Assembly: GCA_013792075.1 (NCBI GenBank)
Contig: VMSR01000301.1
Coordinates: 1 to 62,303, forward strand
Direction: 5' to 3'
DNA from: Desulfobacula sp.
GTDB taxonomy: Bacteria; Desulfobacterota; Desulfobacteria; Desulfobacterales; Desulfobacteraceae
Length of the DNA stretch: 62,303 nt
The position numbers and the translations under genes were made by a program. Shown piece by piece: positions 1 to 7,827 of the stretch (position 1 is its first letter; every line of letters begins with the position of its first letter). The notes below the pieces were generated by a model. It had not been told where the DNA came from. It made no database searches and was given only the letters and a program-made list of their open reading frames with translations.

Positions 1-1
1 A

Positions 2-196
2 TTTACTGGACTTCACTTGAGGTGGCCTCCTGGGTTTGGTTATTTTTTGTCTCGACAACTTATTATAACCTTTATTCATGGGGCTCCTCAAGCTTTTTCT
101 ATACTAAATTCCTACTTTTTTTATGCAACGACAGGGTTTATCCTCCTTGAATGGATTAAATTTCATATTCAAATTAGAATACTGGGTAAAGGGTAG
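2..196 (+). CDS. C-terminal end of a membrane protein (partial)
   Basis: The frame beginning at base 2 is open for 64 codons and ends at TAG 194-196. The 5' part lies outside the window. The encoded tail is hydrophobic, with two likely membrane stretches (around GYFLSRQLIITF and SYFFYATTGFILLEW), and ends in a short basic segment, KFHIQIRILGKG. The composition looks like the last helices of a polytopic inner-membrane protein. I cannot name the family from so little, and no start codon can be judged. Confidence 0.4.
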   Translation, partial: FTGLHLRWPPGFGYFLSRQLIITFIHGAPQAFSILNSYFFYATTGFILLEWIKFHIQIRILGKG

Positions 197-346
197 GTTC
201 TTTTAAAAAAAAGTTCTTGATCATTGGCACAAAAGAATTGATTTTTCACGCGAATTTGTCCTAAGTTTACAAACATCTGTGGCATTCTAAGACATTGATA
301 CTCAAGAAAATGGATACCAAAAGATATTCATGGAGAATGTTAAGAT

Positions 347-1435
347 ATGACATACCAGAGAACCAATACCGTTTCTATCGGGATGGTTAGAATACTAAAA
401 TCCTATGCCCACTCAGTTGGGGTGGATTTCAATACCGCTGCCAGGTCATTGGCGTTTGATACCGGATTATTCGTAGACGATGCAGCCAGGATATCAGCCC
501 ATCTGTTTGATGCCCTATGGCAAACCATTATTGTTTCGAGCAAAGATCAGATCCCGGGATTAAATTTCGGACAACAGATGACACACCTCTATCCCGGAGG
601 CAGCCTTCTTTTTACAATGATGATAAATTGCTCAACTATTGGTGATGCACTAAAGATCTTCACACGATACCACAAAATCATGGCTGATGTTATTCAACCC
701 ATTGTTAAAATTAATAAAGATCTCACCATTTTATCCTGGGAGACACCTGATTTACTTGTCCAAAACCACACCACCCTGTCGGAGGCACTGATATGTGCCT
801 TTCAGATGATTCTTACCCATCTTTCCCAGGGAACAATTGTTCCTGTTCGCGTTTGTTTTGCCCATAAACAGCCAAAAAATATTTTGGCGTATAATAATTT
901 TTTCAAATGTCCTGTAAGCTTTGGATCAACCCAAAATGATTTGGTCATTCATACCAGCGATCTTGATATTAAAATCCATCTGGCAAACAAAGAATTGTTT
1001 AAAATCCTTGAAACGCATGCAATTAAGCTTTCTAAGACAATTGATAAAAACAAGCTGTGGTCAAATAAAGTGGTTGAGCAAATTAATGATACGCTCATTT
1101 CAGGAAAAAGAGCTGACATTGCCTTGACAGCCTATAATCTGGCTGTAAGTAAAAGAAGTCTTCAAGAAAAATTGAAATCAGAGAAAACATGTTTTCGTGA
1201 TCTTCTCGAGTCTGTTCGAAAACAGATAGCCATCGAAAACCTTTCATCAGACAAGCTTGCCATTTGCGATATCGCCTTTTTACTTGGCTATTCAGATCAA
1301 AGCGCATTCAACCATGCATTTAAACGCTGGACCGGAAAAACACCAAAGGCCTATATCCATTGCAAAGGATCTGTCCTGCGGATGAACCACGTCACCAGGG
1401 CGAGGATTAATGGTATTAGTGGGGATTGCCGCTGA
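347..1435 (+). CDS. AraC-family transcriptional regulator
   Basis: This 362-residue protein has the layout of the OruR/ArgR-type AraC subfamily. An N-terminal arabinose_bd-like effector domain (about residues 20-205) is followed by a C-terminal double helix-turn-helix (about 245-345). The second HTH carries the family signature IAFLLGYSDQSAFNHAFKRW followed by TGKTP. It is expected to bind DNA and respond to a small ligand, which the sequence does not identify. GGAG at 332-335 lies 11 bases before the ATG. It converges on the hybrid-kinase gene, with no obvious operon partner on its own strand, so its target is unknown. Family assignment is firm; the regulon is not inferable. Confidence 0.85.
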   Translation: MTYQRTNTVSIGMVRILKSYAHSVGVDFNTAARSLAFDTGLFVDDAARISAHLFDALWQTIIVSSKDQIPGLNFGQQMTHLYPGGSLLFTMMINCSTIGDALKIFTRYHKIMADVIQPIVKINKDLTILSWETPDLLVQNHTTLSEALICAFQMILTHLSQGTIVPVRVCFAHKQPKNILAYNNFFKCPVSFGSTQNDLVIHTSDLDIKIHLANKELFKILETHAIKLSKTIDKNKLWSNKVVEQINDTLISGKRADIALTAYNLAVSKRSLQEKLKSEKTCFRDLLESVRKQIAIENLSSDKLAICDIAFLLGYSDQSAFNHAFKRWTGKTPKAYIHCKGSVLRMNHVTRARINGISGDCR

Positions 1436-1513
1436 TTTTGAAAAAGCCCTGAATAACAGAAGCAATGTTGGGTGGTGCCGGATTTTCGAATAATTATCCC
1501 TTTACGAACTATA

Positions 1514-1925
1514 TTAGTTGTTGTCCAAAACCTTGCGGACAGTATACGCCAATTGATTTTTATTAAGCGGTTTTTCAATATAGCGTTTAGCGCCAATCAT
1601 GATAGCGCCTTCACTATCAATTTTATTGCTAAAACCAGTGCATAGGATAACAGGCATTTCAGGATTTATTTTTAATATTTCTTTAATTAACTGGTCTCCT
1701 GAAAGATGCGGCATTGTCATATCCGTTATAATCAAATCAAACCTGGAAGGATCGGATCGGATATAATCTAATGCTTCGGCCGGGTCTGTTTTGGTCTCGA
1801 CTTTATAACCGAGTCGCTTCAGGAGGCTGCTTCCAATTTCTACCAATCCTGCCTCATCATCAATAAATAAAATTGTTTCATTTCCCTTTGGTAATTCCTT
1901 TGAAATCGACTCACCTTTAATTGTA
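1514..1925 (-). CDS. Receiver domain of the hybrid histidine kinase, separated by a frameshift
   Basis: This is a CheY-like receiver of about 120 residues. ILFIDDE carries the acidic pocket, IITDMTMP holds the phospho-accepting Asp, LCTGF the conserved Thr, and EKPLN the Lys-Pro. It has no convincing start of its own. The frame runs back into a 10-base A run (minus strand; plus T 1926-1935) at the end of the kinase. Removing one A reads kinase ...FPVAKKNTIKGES... straight into the receiver, so this is best read as the C-terminal domain of the hybrid kinase. Alternatives are a sequencing error, a natural disruption, or slippage-mediated fusion. Confidence 0.75.
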
Positions 1926-3392
1926 TTTTTTTTTTGCCACTGGAAACAAAACTTTAAAAGTCGTCCCATTGCCTGGTTCACTATACACTGAAATCGCACC
2001 ATTGTGATTTTGAACGATCCCAAGTACAACGGCCAAACCCATTCCTGTTCCTTTTCCAACCTCTTTGGTCGTAAAATAAGGATCAAATATTTTTGTTTTG
2101 ATTGTCGGATCAACTCCATGTCCCGTGTCACTTATTGCCAACTGAACAAACTGCCCTGCACTTATTTTTTGAAATTGTGCTGCAGCGATATTGTCCAATT
2201 CAACTTCGGACAAATCAATTTTCAGGATACCGCCGCCTTCTTCCATGGCATGTGCCGCATTGGTGCACAAATTAATCAATACCTGATGAATCTGAGTAGG
2301 GTCAGCCATAATTGGTTTTATGCCATCCGGGAGATTCAGTTGAATATCAATGGAAGTTGGGAGTGATGAACGCAACAACTTTATTGCCTCTTTAATCATC
2401 GGATTGATATCAATGATTTTTTTAGTCTGTTCTGTCTTTCTGCTGAAATGTAAAAGCTGTCTGACAATATCACTTGCCCTTAAACCAGCCTTTTTAATTT
2501 CCTTCAGATTTGATTGAGCCGGTCTCCATTCTTCGATATCATCCATGGCCAATTCTGCATTTCCAATAATAATTCCAAGGATATTGTTAAAATCATGGGC
2601 AATCCCTCCGGATATCGTACCAATTGCTTCCATTTTATGAGATTGGCGAAGCTGGCCCTCTAACCTTTTTCTTTCTTCCTCCGCCTGCTTGCGTTCCGTA
2701 ATATCCCTGGCAATACCCAATACACCGATAAGTTGGCCACCGCTTTCATACAATGGTGTTTTTATGGTTTCGAGAATTTCATGATGCCCATCATCGGCAT
2801 AAATAACTTCTTCTTCATTAATGTTGAGTCCGCCTTTGGCCATGGCAAATTTGTCATGCTCCCGGAAAAAATCAGCTAATTTTTTGTCGACAAAATCATA
2901 ATCTGTTTTTCCGATTATTTTTTCTTTTTTTTCACCAAAAAATCGTTCGAATTTGGTATTGCAAAAAAGATAGACACCATGTGCATCTTTTAACCAGATC
3001 AGATCGGGAATCGTGTGAATCAAAGTCTGGAGGTAGGTTTCGCTTTTTATCAGGGCATTCTCCACCTTCTCACGTTCGGTTATCTCTTTTTTTAAATCCA
3101 GATTGTTTTTTTTCAAGGTATTATAGGAATTGTTCAAATTTTCTTGCATCCGATTAAATGATTTGACCAGTTGGTCTAGTTCATCGGGCTTCTCCGAATT
3201 GGCCTTTCGATTTATTTGAAGCAGTTGATCCATTGAGTCAAAACGTATTGCCTCGGCCCAAGATGACATGGAAATAATGTGCCTACCTATCAGTTGATAA
3301 AAAATAACAAAAATAAACATGGACACTAAAAATGTTTTAATTGTCTGGATGCTCAGGATCACCAGTACTTGGTCAAAAAGTCGAGCATACAC
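1917..3392 (-). CDS. PAS sensor histidine kinase core of the hybrid kinase
   Basis: In order the reading frame has a transmembrane helix (about residues 10-35), a HAMP-like and coiled-coil linker (40-115), a PAS domain ending in GIARDITERK (120-235), a HisKA dimerisation domain with the phospho-His in GGIAHDFNN, and an HATPase_c domain with N box (NLCTNAAHAMEEGG), G1 (DTGHGVD) and G2 (GTGMGLAV). It autophosphorylates on His and should pass phosphate to the receiver encoded just downstream. The frame opens at a GTG that is probably not a real start: the upstream frame (3373-3825) supplies the first membrane helix and periplasmic part, and dropping one base near 3390 joins them. A poly-A shift cuts it at the 3' end. 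Confidence 0.85.
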   Translation of the reverse strand: MYARLFDQVLVILSIQTIKTFLVSMFIFVIFYQLIGRHIISMSSWAEAIRFDSMDQLLQINRKANSEKPDELDQLVKSFNRMQENLNNSYNTLKKNNLDLKKEITEREKVENALIKSETYLQTLIHTIPDLIWLKDAHGVYLFCNTKFERFFGEKKEKIIGKTDYDFVDKKLADFFREHDKFAMAKGGLNINEEEVIYADDGHHEILETIKTPLYESGGQLIGVLGIARDITERKQAEEERKRLEGQLRQSHKMEAIGTISGGIAHDFNNILGIIIGNAELAMDDIEEWRPAQSNLKEIKKAGLRASDIVRQLLHFSRKTEQTKKIIDINPMIKEAIKLLRSSLPTSIDIQLNLPDGIKPIMADPTQIHQVLINLCTNAAHAMEEGGGILKIDLSEVELDNIAAAQFQKISAGQFVQLAISDTGHGVDPTIKTKIFDPYFTTKEVGKGTGMGLAVVLGIVQNHNGAISVYSEPGNGTTFKVLFPVAKKKYN

Positions 3393-3825
3393 CGTTCAAT
3401 GAGGTGACGACATGCAGTTCCCCTAAATCGATAGCCCTACCATTGTAGGGATAGACCAACGGCAGGGTCCTTTCGATGGTGTTTTTAAATTGAGGGGTGC
3501 CGACTGCCTGCAAAACGTCTTTTCCCTTGCGAATCGCTATGAATTGAACATCCGGCAATCGCAATATCCCTTCGAGTTGTATCCGAAGAAATTCATCATC
3601 CGTTACCCATAGGCTATTGGTTATGCTATACAGATAACTCGACTCGATTTGCTTCAATGTATTGTGAATCGATCTTATGTCTTTTTTATAGTCCAGGTAT
3701 AGTTGCAGGCCAGTTCCAATAAAAGTGATCATGGAGCTGAATAGCAATATATAGACAATCAACTTTCGACCGATTCCAGAACGTAATCCCGGCATTTTTT
3801 TAATAAATTCTATCACTGTACACAA
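3373..3825 (-). CDS. N-terminal sensor part of the hybrid histidine kinase, frameshifted
   Basis: The 150-residue frame has an inner-membrane helix (KLIVYILLFSSMITFIGTGL, about residues 22-41) followed by an extracytoplasmic stretch with a YxDYKKDI...L..S.. pattern seen in sensor kinases that carry a periplasmic loop. It ends abruptly (GVCSTF). The next frame continues with VYARLFDQVLVIL and a second helix, so one deleted base at about 3388-3390 restores a two-helix sensor joined to HAMP-PAS-kinase. The frame opens at TTG 3825, overlapping the end of the binding-protein gene; GTG or a downstream ATG at 3795 are alternatives. The sensed signal is unknown. Confidence 0.6.
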   Translation of the reverse strand: MCTVIEFIKKMPGLRSGIGRKLIVYILLFSSMITFIGTGLQLYLDYKKDIRSIHNTLKQIESSYLYSITNSLWVTDDEFLRIQLEGILRLPDVQFIAIRKGKDVLQAVGTPQFKNTIERTLPLVYPYNGRAIDLGELHVVTSLNGVCSTF

Positions 3826-4556
3826 TTCATTAAATAGGGTTTTAGTGTTTTCTCAATAATCTGTTCAAACGAACCGTCTTGTTTCATAATTTGGAGATGC
3901 TTTGTTATTGCAGGCACCAGCAAACGATGCCTTTTATTAAGATATAAAAACATTTCCCTGGTTGCCAAAGGCGGTTCCAGCACTCGAACCGTTTTCAAAT
4001 TGAGCTGATTTATCATTTCATATCCTTCGAAACGTGAGTAAACTACAATATCAGTACGTTGCTTGGCCAACATGGCAAAGAGAAGTCTCTGGTCTTTAAC
4101 CTTTACCAGGGAGCTTACATCCTCCAGATTGGTTTCTAAAATTTTCCATCCTCTTACAATAGCAACATTATACGGTTTGCAACTGCTCCAGTCTTTAATT
4201 TGTATATCAGGTCTCCACGTAAAGGCAACAAATTCGAAATCGGTAATTTTTTCTGGAACTTCAAGAAGATTGGGATAACGACTATTTAAGCCCGATATTC
4301 GTACAAAGTCACCGTCCGTGATTCCTGTGTCGGCATTGGTCAGAGATCTTTCTGCAGGTAGATGTGAAATAATTACATTACGTCCGGCGCGGCGAAAGGC
4401 TTCTATCAAGACAAGATCGTAAAACCCAGTCTGGTCTTGTTTAGAAAGAGGTGATCCAATAAAAGTAGTCAACATTAAAGGTTCTTGGGCATACCCTCTG
4501 TCAGAAAGAAATAAGAAACCCAATATGAAGAGAATAAATGTAATTTGCTTATGCAT
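3813..4556 (-). CDS. Periplasmic amino-acid-type substrate-binding protein, likely sensor partner
   Basis: This 247-residue protein starts with a signal peptide (MHKQITFILFILGFLFLSDRGYAQ, cleavage after YAQ likely). It then has an SBP_bac_3-like fold with two lobes (GFYDLVLIEAFRRAGRNV near residue 45 and a C-terminal DGSFEQIIEKTLKPY segment). No permease or ATPase gene is adjacent. The next gene on the same strand, overlapping by about 13 bases, is the hybrid kinase. I infer that it presents a ligand to the kinase instead of feeding a transporter, as in other orphan binding proteins paired with sensors. GAGG lies shortly before the ATG. The ligand is unknown. Confidence 0.7.
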   Translation of the reverse strand: MHKQITFILFILGFLFLSDRGYAQEPLMLTTFIGSPLSKQDQTGFYDLVLIEAFRRAGRNVIISHLPAERSLTNADTGITDGDFVRISGLNSRYPNLLEVPEKITDFEFVAFTWRPDIQIKDWSSCKPYNVAIVRGWKILETNLEDVSSLVKVKDQRLLFAMLAKQRTDIVVYSRFEGYEMINQLNLKTVRVLEPPLATREMFLYLNKRHRLLVPAITKHLQIMKQDGSFEQIIEKTLKPYLMNCVQ

Positions 4557-4768
4557 AGGAAAAATGTCCTCTGAACCTAAGCTAAGATAAAACCAATGTT
4601 TTTGATCTGTTTCAGGTGACCACTGTATAATTTTGAAAAATACAATGCAAGTTGCATCTTTACCGAATGTCGGGTCAATTTACTCATAATTTAAACGAAC
4701 TTGCTTCTTAAATAATTTGCCTGTAAGATTTTTTATCCAGAACAATGAAACAAAAGGAGGCCTGTAAG

Positions 4769-5788
4769 ATGTTGCGCAATGCCATAATTGTATCCGTCCT
4801 TGTTGGATTGTATCTTACAACATTCATCAATTATCTGTTATTTCACAGCCTTGCCGAGATCTTCAGTATTGTTGTTGCGATTTCATTTTTCACGATCACA
4901 TGGAATTCAAAAGCGTATATCAAAAATCAGTACCTATTGTTTATCGGCATTGCCTATCCTTTCATTGCCTTTATAGATCTGCTGCACACGCTTTCATACA
5001 AGGGAATGCCAATTTTTACAGACTATGATTTTTATGCAAATCAGTTATGGATTGGCGCAAGGTATTTGGAGAGTATAACGCTTGTAGTGGCTTTTTACTT
5101 CCTGGAAAAAAACAAGCAAATCAAGCTAAACCTTCTGTTTTTAATCTATGCTGTAATAACAACATTGCTGATATTAAGCATTTTTACCTGGAAAATATTC
5201 CCGATCTGTTTTGTGGAAGGTTCAGGACTGACAGCGTTCAAGAAGATAAGTGAATACATCATCTGCGGAATTCTGTTAGCAGGGACAGGGCTTTTGTTCA
5301 AAAATCGTCATCTATTTGAACCCTACGTGTATAAACTGTTAATACTGTCCATAATCTGTACGATGATTTCTGAGCTGGCTTTTACCTTCTATATTTCAAA
5401 TTATGGATTTTCAAATTTGGTGGGACATTATTTTAAACTCTTCTCCTTTTATTTAATTTACAAATCAATTGTTGAAGTCGGAATTAAATCTCCTTATGAA
5501 TTAATTTTCAGGGAACTGGAGACGACCATTCGTGATTTGAGCGCTGAAATTGAGAGAAGGAAAAAGGTAGAAGAAGACAGAGAGCAGATAATTATAAAAT
5601 TGCAGAATACGTTGCTTCAAGTAAAGACCTTGAGCGGCCTGATTCCGATCTGTGCGCACTGCAAAAAAATCAGAGATGACAAGGGTTTCTGGAATCAACT
5701 CGAAATGTATATCAGCGAACACTCAGACGCAAAATTGAGCCATGGTATTTGTCCGGATTGCATAAAAAAGCATTATTCTGAAATTTAA
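4769..5788 (+). CDS. MASE3-domain membrane sensor with coiled coil and CxxC-CxxC tail
   Basis: The protein has about seven hydrophobic helices typical of the MASE3 sensor domain (roughly residues 5-235), then a charged coiled coil (ELETTIRDLSAEIERRKKVEE), and ends with a short tail in which C295/C298 (PICAHCKKIRDDKGFW) and C328/C331 (GICPDC) could bind a metal. That tail also occurs at the ends of receivers and sensors in Deltaproteobacteria; its function is not known to me. No kinase, GGDEF or phosphatase domain is present. I chose the ATG at 4769 because AAAGGAGG sits 8 bases before it; an earlier in-frame ATG at 4745 would place that motif inside the gene. Confidence 0.75.
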   Translation: MLRNAIIVSVLVGLYLTTFINYLLFHSLAEIFSIVVAISFFTITWNSKAYIKNQYLLFIGIAYPFIAFIDLLHTLSYKGMPIFTDYDFYANQLWIGARYLESITLVVAFYFLEKNKQIKLNLLFLIYAVITTLLILSIFTWKIFPICFVEGSGLTAFKKISEYIICGILLAGTGLLFKNRHLFEPYVYKLLILSIICTMISELAFTFYISNYGFSNLVGHYFKLFSFYLIYKSIVEVGIKSPYELIFRELETTIRDLSAEIERRKKVEEDREQIIIKLQNTLLQVKTLSGLIPICAHCKKIRDDKGFWNQLEMYISEHSDAKLSHGICPDCIKKHYSEI

Positions 5789-5820
5789 TTTATCTAAAAA
5801 GAATAACACAGGGAAAGCCA

Positions 5821-5849
5821 GTTGGATTAGATCAAACCAACCTTTTTTT
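5821..5849 (+). terminator. Intrinsic terminator after the MASE3 gene
   Basis: GTTGG (5821-5825) can pair with CCAAC (5837-5841), followed by C and seven T on the plus strand. The stem is short, so strength is doubtful. It lies 33 bases after the MASE3 stop and overlaps the 3' end of the opposing GNAT frame. Confidence 0.4.
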
Positions 5850-6128
5850 CATATAGAGTTTGGAATGTTTTTTATAATAATTCTCTAAAATACCAAAAAT
5901 GCTGTATCCATGTTTTTCATAAAATGCGGGTGCTTGAAAACTGTAGGTGTAAAGGCATGCGCTATGGCAGCCTTTCTTTTTTGCAGTTCTTTCGGCTTTA
6001 AACAACAACCTCTCACCAATTTGTTTTTTCCGATTCTCTTCTGATACCCACAAACTGATCATTTCGACCCATCCCCCCCCAATCCTACACTCTATCCCGG
6101 CAATGATTAAACCTGATTCATCGGTCAA
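5832..6128 (-). CDS. GNAT-family N-acetyltransferase, N-terminally incomplete
   Basis: The 98 residues shown from a TTG contain the C-terminal two-thirds of a GNAT fold: strand 4 (VEMISLWVSEENR), the acetyl-CoA loop RKKQIGERLL, helix AERTAKKKGC, and the FYEKHGYSIFG closing motif. The frame extends upstream to the TAA that ends plsC (plsC stop 6183-6185), adding plausible residues (DPVKNRICVLYKL) but no standard start and no Shine-Dalgarno before the TTG. Full-length relatives are about 140 residues, so the first strand and helix appear to be missing. It may be a fragment, may initiate at a rare codon such as CTG 6176, or may result from a sequence error. Substrate unknown. Confidence 0.55.
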   Translation of the reverse strand: MTDESGLIIAGIECRIGGGWVEMISLWVSEENRKKQIGERLLFKAERTAKKKGCHSACLYTYSFQAPAFYEKHGYSIFGILENYYKKHSKLYMKKRLV

Positions 6129-6182
6129 TTTGTATAGGACGCAGATTCTATTCTTGACAGGGTCTGGGATTGGCAGTGAGAT

Positions 6183-6956
6183 TTATTCTCCCAAAGAGGC
6201 CAAAGGGATCGTTTCATGTTCTTTTACATGGGAGGCGATAAGGATTCTGACCATTTGGGAAATTTCCTTTGGGTCCATGTGTTCAAACCGGGAAAAAGGG
6301 ATTTCGTCCAGCACCTTTACTTCCATGCAGTGCCGGCCCTCAATTTTCAGGGAATATTTGGGCAGGGCATTTTTTGTATGATTGAGCACCACAGGCAAAA
6401 TGGGCACCCGGGCTTTTTGGGCAAGGATAAAGGCCCCGGTTTTAAAGGGACGAACAAGGCCATCGGGAGACCGTGTGCCTTCGGGAAAGAAAAAAATGGA
6501 ATTGTTTTTTTTGAGCAGATCTTCGCAGGTGGCCATCATCTGTTTAATGCTCTCTTTGTCCTTTCGTTTCAGTTTTATATACCCGTTGAGCACCATGTTC
6601 CACCCAATGAACGGCAGATTGAAAACCGCGGCCTTGGACACCCAGCGAAAGGGGAAAAACAGGCGGTAAAGGACCAGAATATCCAATTGGGACTGGTGAT
6701 TGGACACTATTACATAATTTTTTTTCAGGGTCAATTTATGCCGGCCAATCACCCGGACAGACCAGGGGGGCATACACCAGGTATACAGTGAGGCCCAGAA
6801 AGCGGAAAAAAGGTTGGAAACGATTCTGCGCCTGTCAAAGGGGGCGGTGACCAGCCGGATGATACAGGCAATGCAGAAAAACACAGCAGAACTGATGCCC
6901 ATGCCGACGATGAAAAAGAAAGAATAGCCATAGCCCAGAAACGCTTTATAGGTCAT
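6183..6956 (-). CDS. plsC: 1-acyl-sn-glycerol-3-phosphate acyltransferase
   Basis: This 257-residue PlsC-type enzyme adds the second acyl chain to lysophosphatidic acid, giving phosphatidic acid at the inner membrane. Motif I is NHQSQLD (His-x4-Asp charge relay, about residue 88), motif III is FFPEGTRS (about 155), and a hydrophobic N-terminal anchor spans about residues 8-35. The ATG overlaps the end of map by 11 bases (ATGACCTATAA), so translation is probably coupled. Length fits the family. It belongs to the miaB-map-plsC run. Other acyl acceptors are possible because paralogues share these motifs. Confidence 0.88.
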   Translation of the reverse strand: MTYKAFLGYGYSFFFIVGMGISSAVFFCIACIIRLVTAPFDRRRIVSNLFSAFWASLYTWCMPPWSVRVIGRHKLTLKKNYVIVSNHQSQLDILVLYRLFFPFRWVSKAAVFNLPFIGWNMVLNGYIKLKRKDKESIKQMMATCEDLLKKNNSIFFFPEGTRSPDGLVRPFKTGAFILAQKARVPILPVVLNHTKNALPKYSLKIEGRHCMEVKVLDEIPFSRFEHMDPKEISQMVRILIASHVKEHETIPLASLGE

Positions 6957-7827
6957 AGGGCGTCAGACTCTCATACCCCTCTTGTGTAACGAGGAGGGTC
7001 TGTTCAAACTGTGCAGACAGTGATCCGTCACTGGTCACGGCCGTCCACTTATCCTCCAGGACATAGAGCTCTTTTTTTCCCAGGTTGATCATGGGTTCGA
7101 TGGTGAGAACCATCCCCGGTACCAGGACAACTCCCTTGCCCGGGCTTCCAAAATGCAGCACCTGGGGCTGTTCATGGAAATCAATCCCCACACCGTGGCC
7201 CACAAATTCCCGGACAACCGAACAGCCCTGGGCCTCTGCATACCGCTGGATGGCATGGCCGATATCCCCCACGGTGGCGCCCGGGACGATAGCTTCAATC
7301 CCCCGTTTTAAAGACTCGGCTGCCACGGCGACGATTTTCCGGGCATTGGGTCCGGGTGTTCCCACAAAAAAGGTCTTGCTGGCATCGGCATAATATCCGT
7401 CCAGGATAGGGGTGATATCCACATTGACAATATCTCCGTCCGCAAGAACACGCTCTCCGGGAATCCCGTGGCAGATCACCTCATTGATGGAGATGCACAC
7501 GCTTTTGGGAAATCCCCGGTAGTTGAGCGGTGCGGGAATGGCTCCGGCTTTAAGGGTTTCCTCGTGGACAAAGGTATTGATATCGTCTGTCTTTAGTCCG
7601 GGTTTGATCATTTGTTCAACCCGGTTCATGATGGACATGAGCAGATCTCCGGCTCGTTTAATGCCGGCTATCTGTTCCGGGGTTTTTAAAATAATATCAT
7701 ACCGGTTTTTATATTCATCCCGAATGGAAATTTCTTTTTTCCCATTCCGACAGCAATTTTTATATTTATTCCCGCTGCCACAGGGACAATCGTCGTTTCT
7801 ACCGATCTTTACGGACTTGTTTTTCAT
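6946..7827 (-). CDS. map: Methionine aminopeptidase type I with N-terminal SEC-C zinc motif
   Basis: The enzyme removes the initiator Met from nascent proteins. An N-terminal SEC-C motif (C14, C16, C25, C26; NDDCPCGSGNKYKNCC) probably binds zinc and helps ribosome or protein contact. The pita-bread catalytic domain follows, with metal ligands D137, D148, H211, E244 and E275, and H120 in the active site. The 293-residue length equals MetAP-I (about 250) plus the SEC-C extension. The start overlaps the miaB stop by four bases (ATGA), and the 3' end overlaps plsC, so all three are likely co-translated. Confidence 0.95.
   Translation of the reverse strand: MKNKSVKIGRNDDCPCGSGNKYKNCCRNGKKEISIRDEYKNRYDIILKTPEQIAGIKRAGDLLMSIMNRVEQMIKPGLKTDDINTFVHEETLKAGAIPAPLNYRGFPKSVCISINEVICHGIPGERVLADGDIVNVDITPILDGYYADASKTFFVGTPGPNARKIVAVAAESLKRGIEAIVPGATVGDIGHAIQRYAEAQGCSVVREFVGHGVGIDFHEQPQVLHFGSPGKGVVLVPGMVLTIEPMINLGKKELYVLEDKWTAVTSDGSLSAQFEQTLLVTQEGYESLTPYDL

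Noticed and set aside
4645-4657. Palindrome ATGCAAGTTGCAT upstream of the MASE3 gene
   Set aside because: Short and common by chance at this AT content; no supporting second copy seen.
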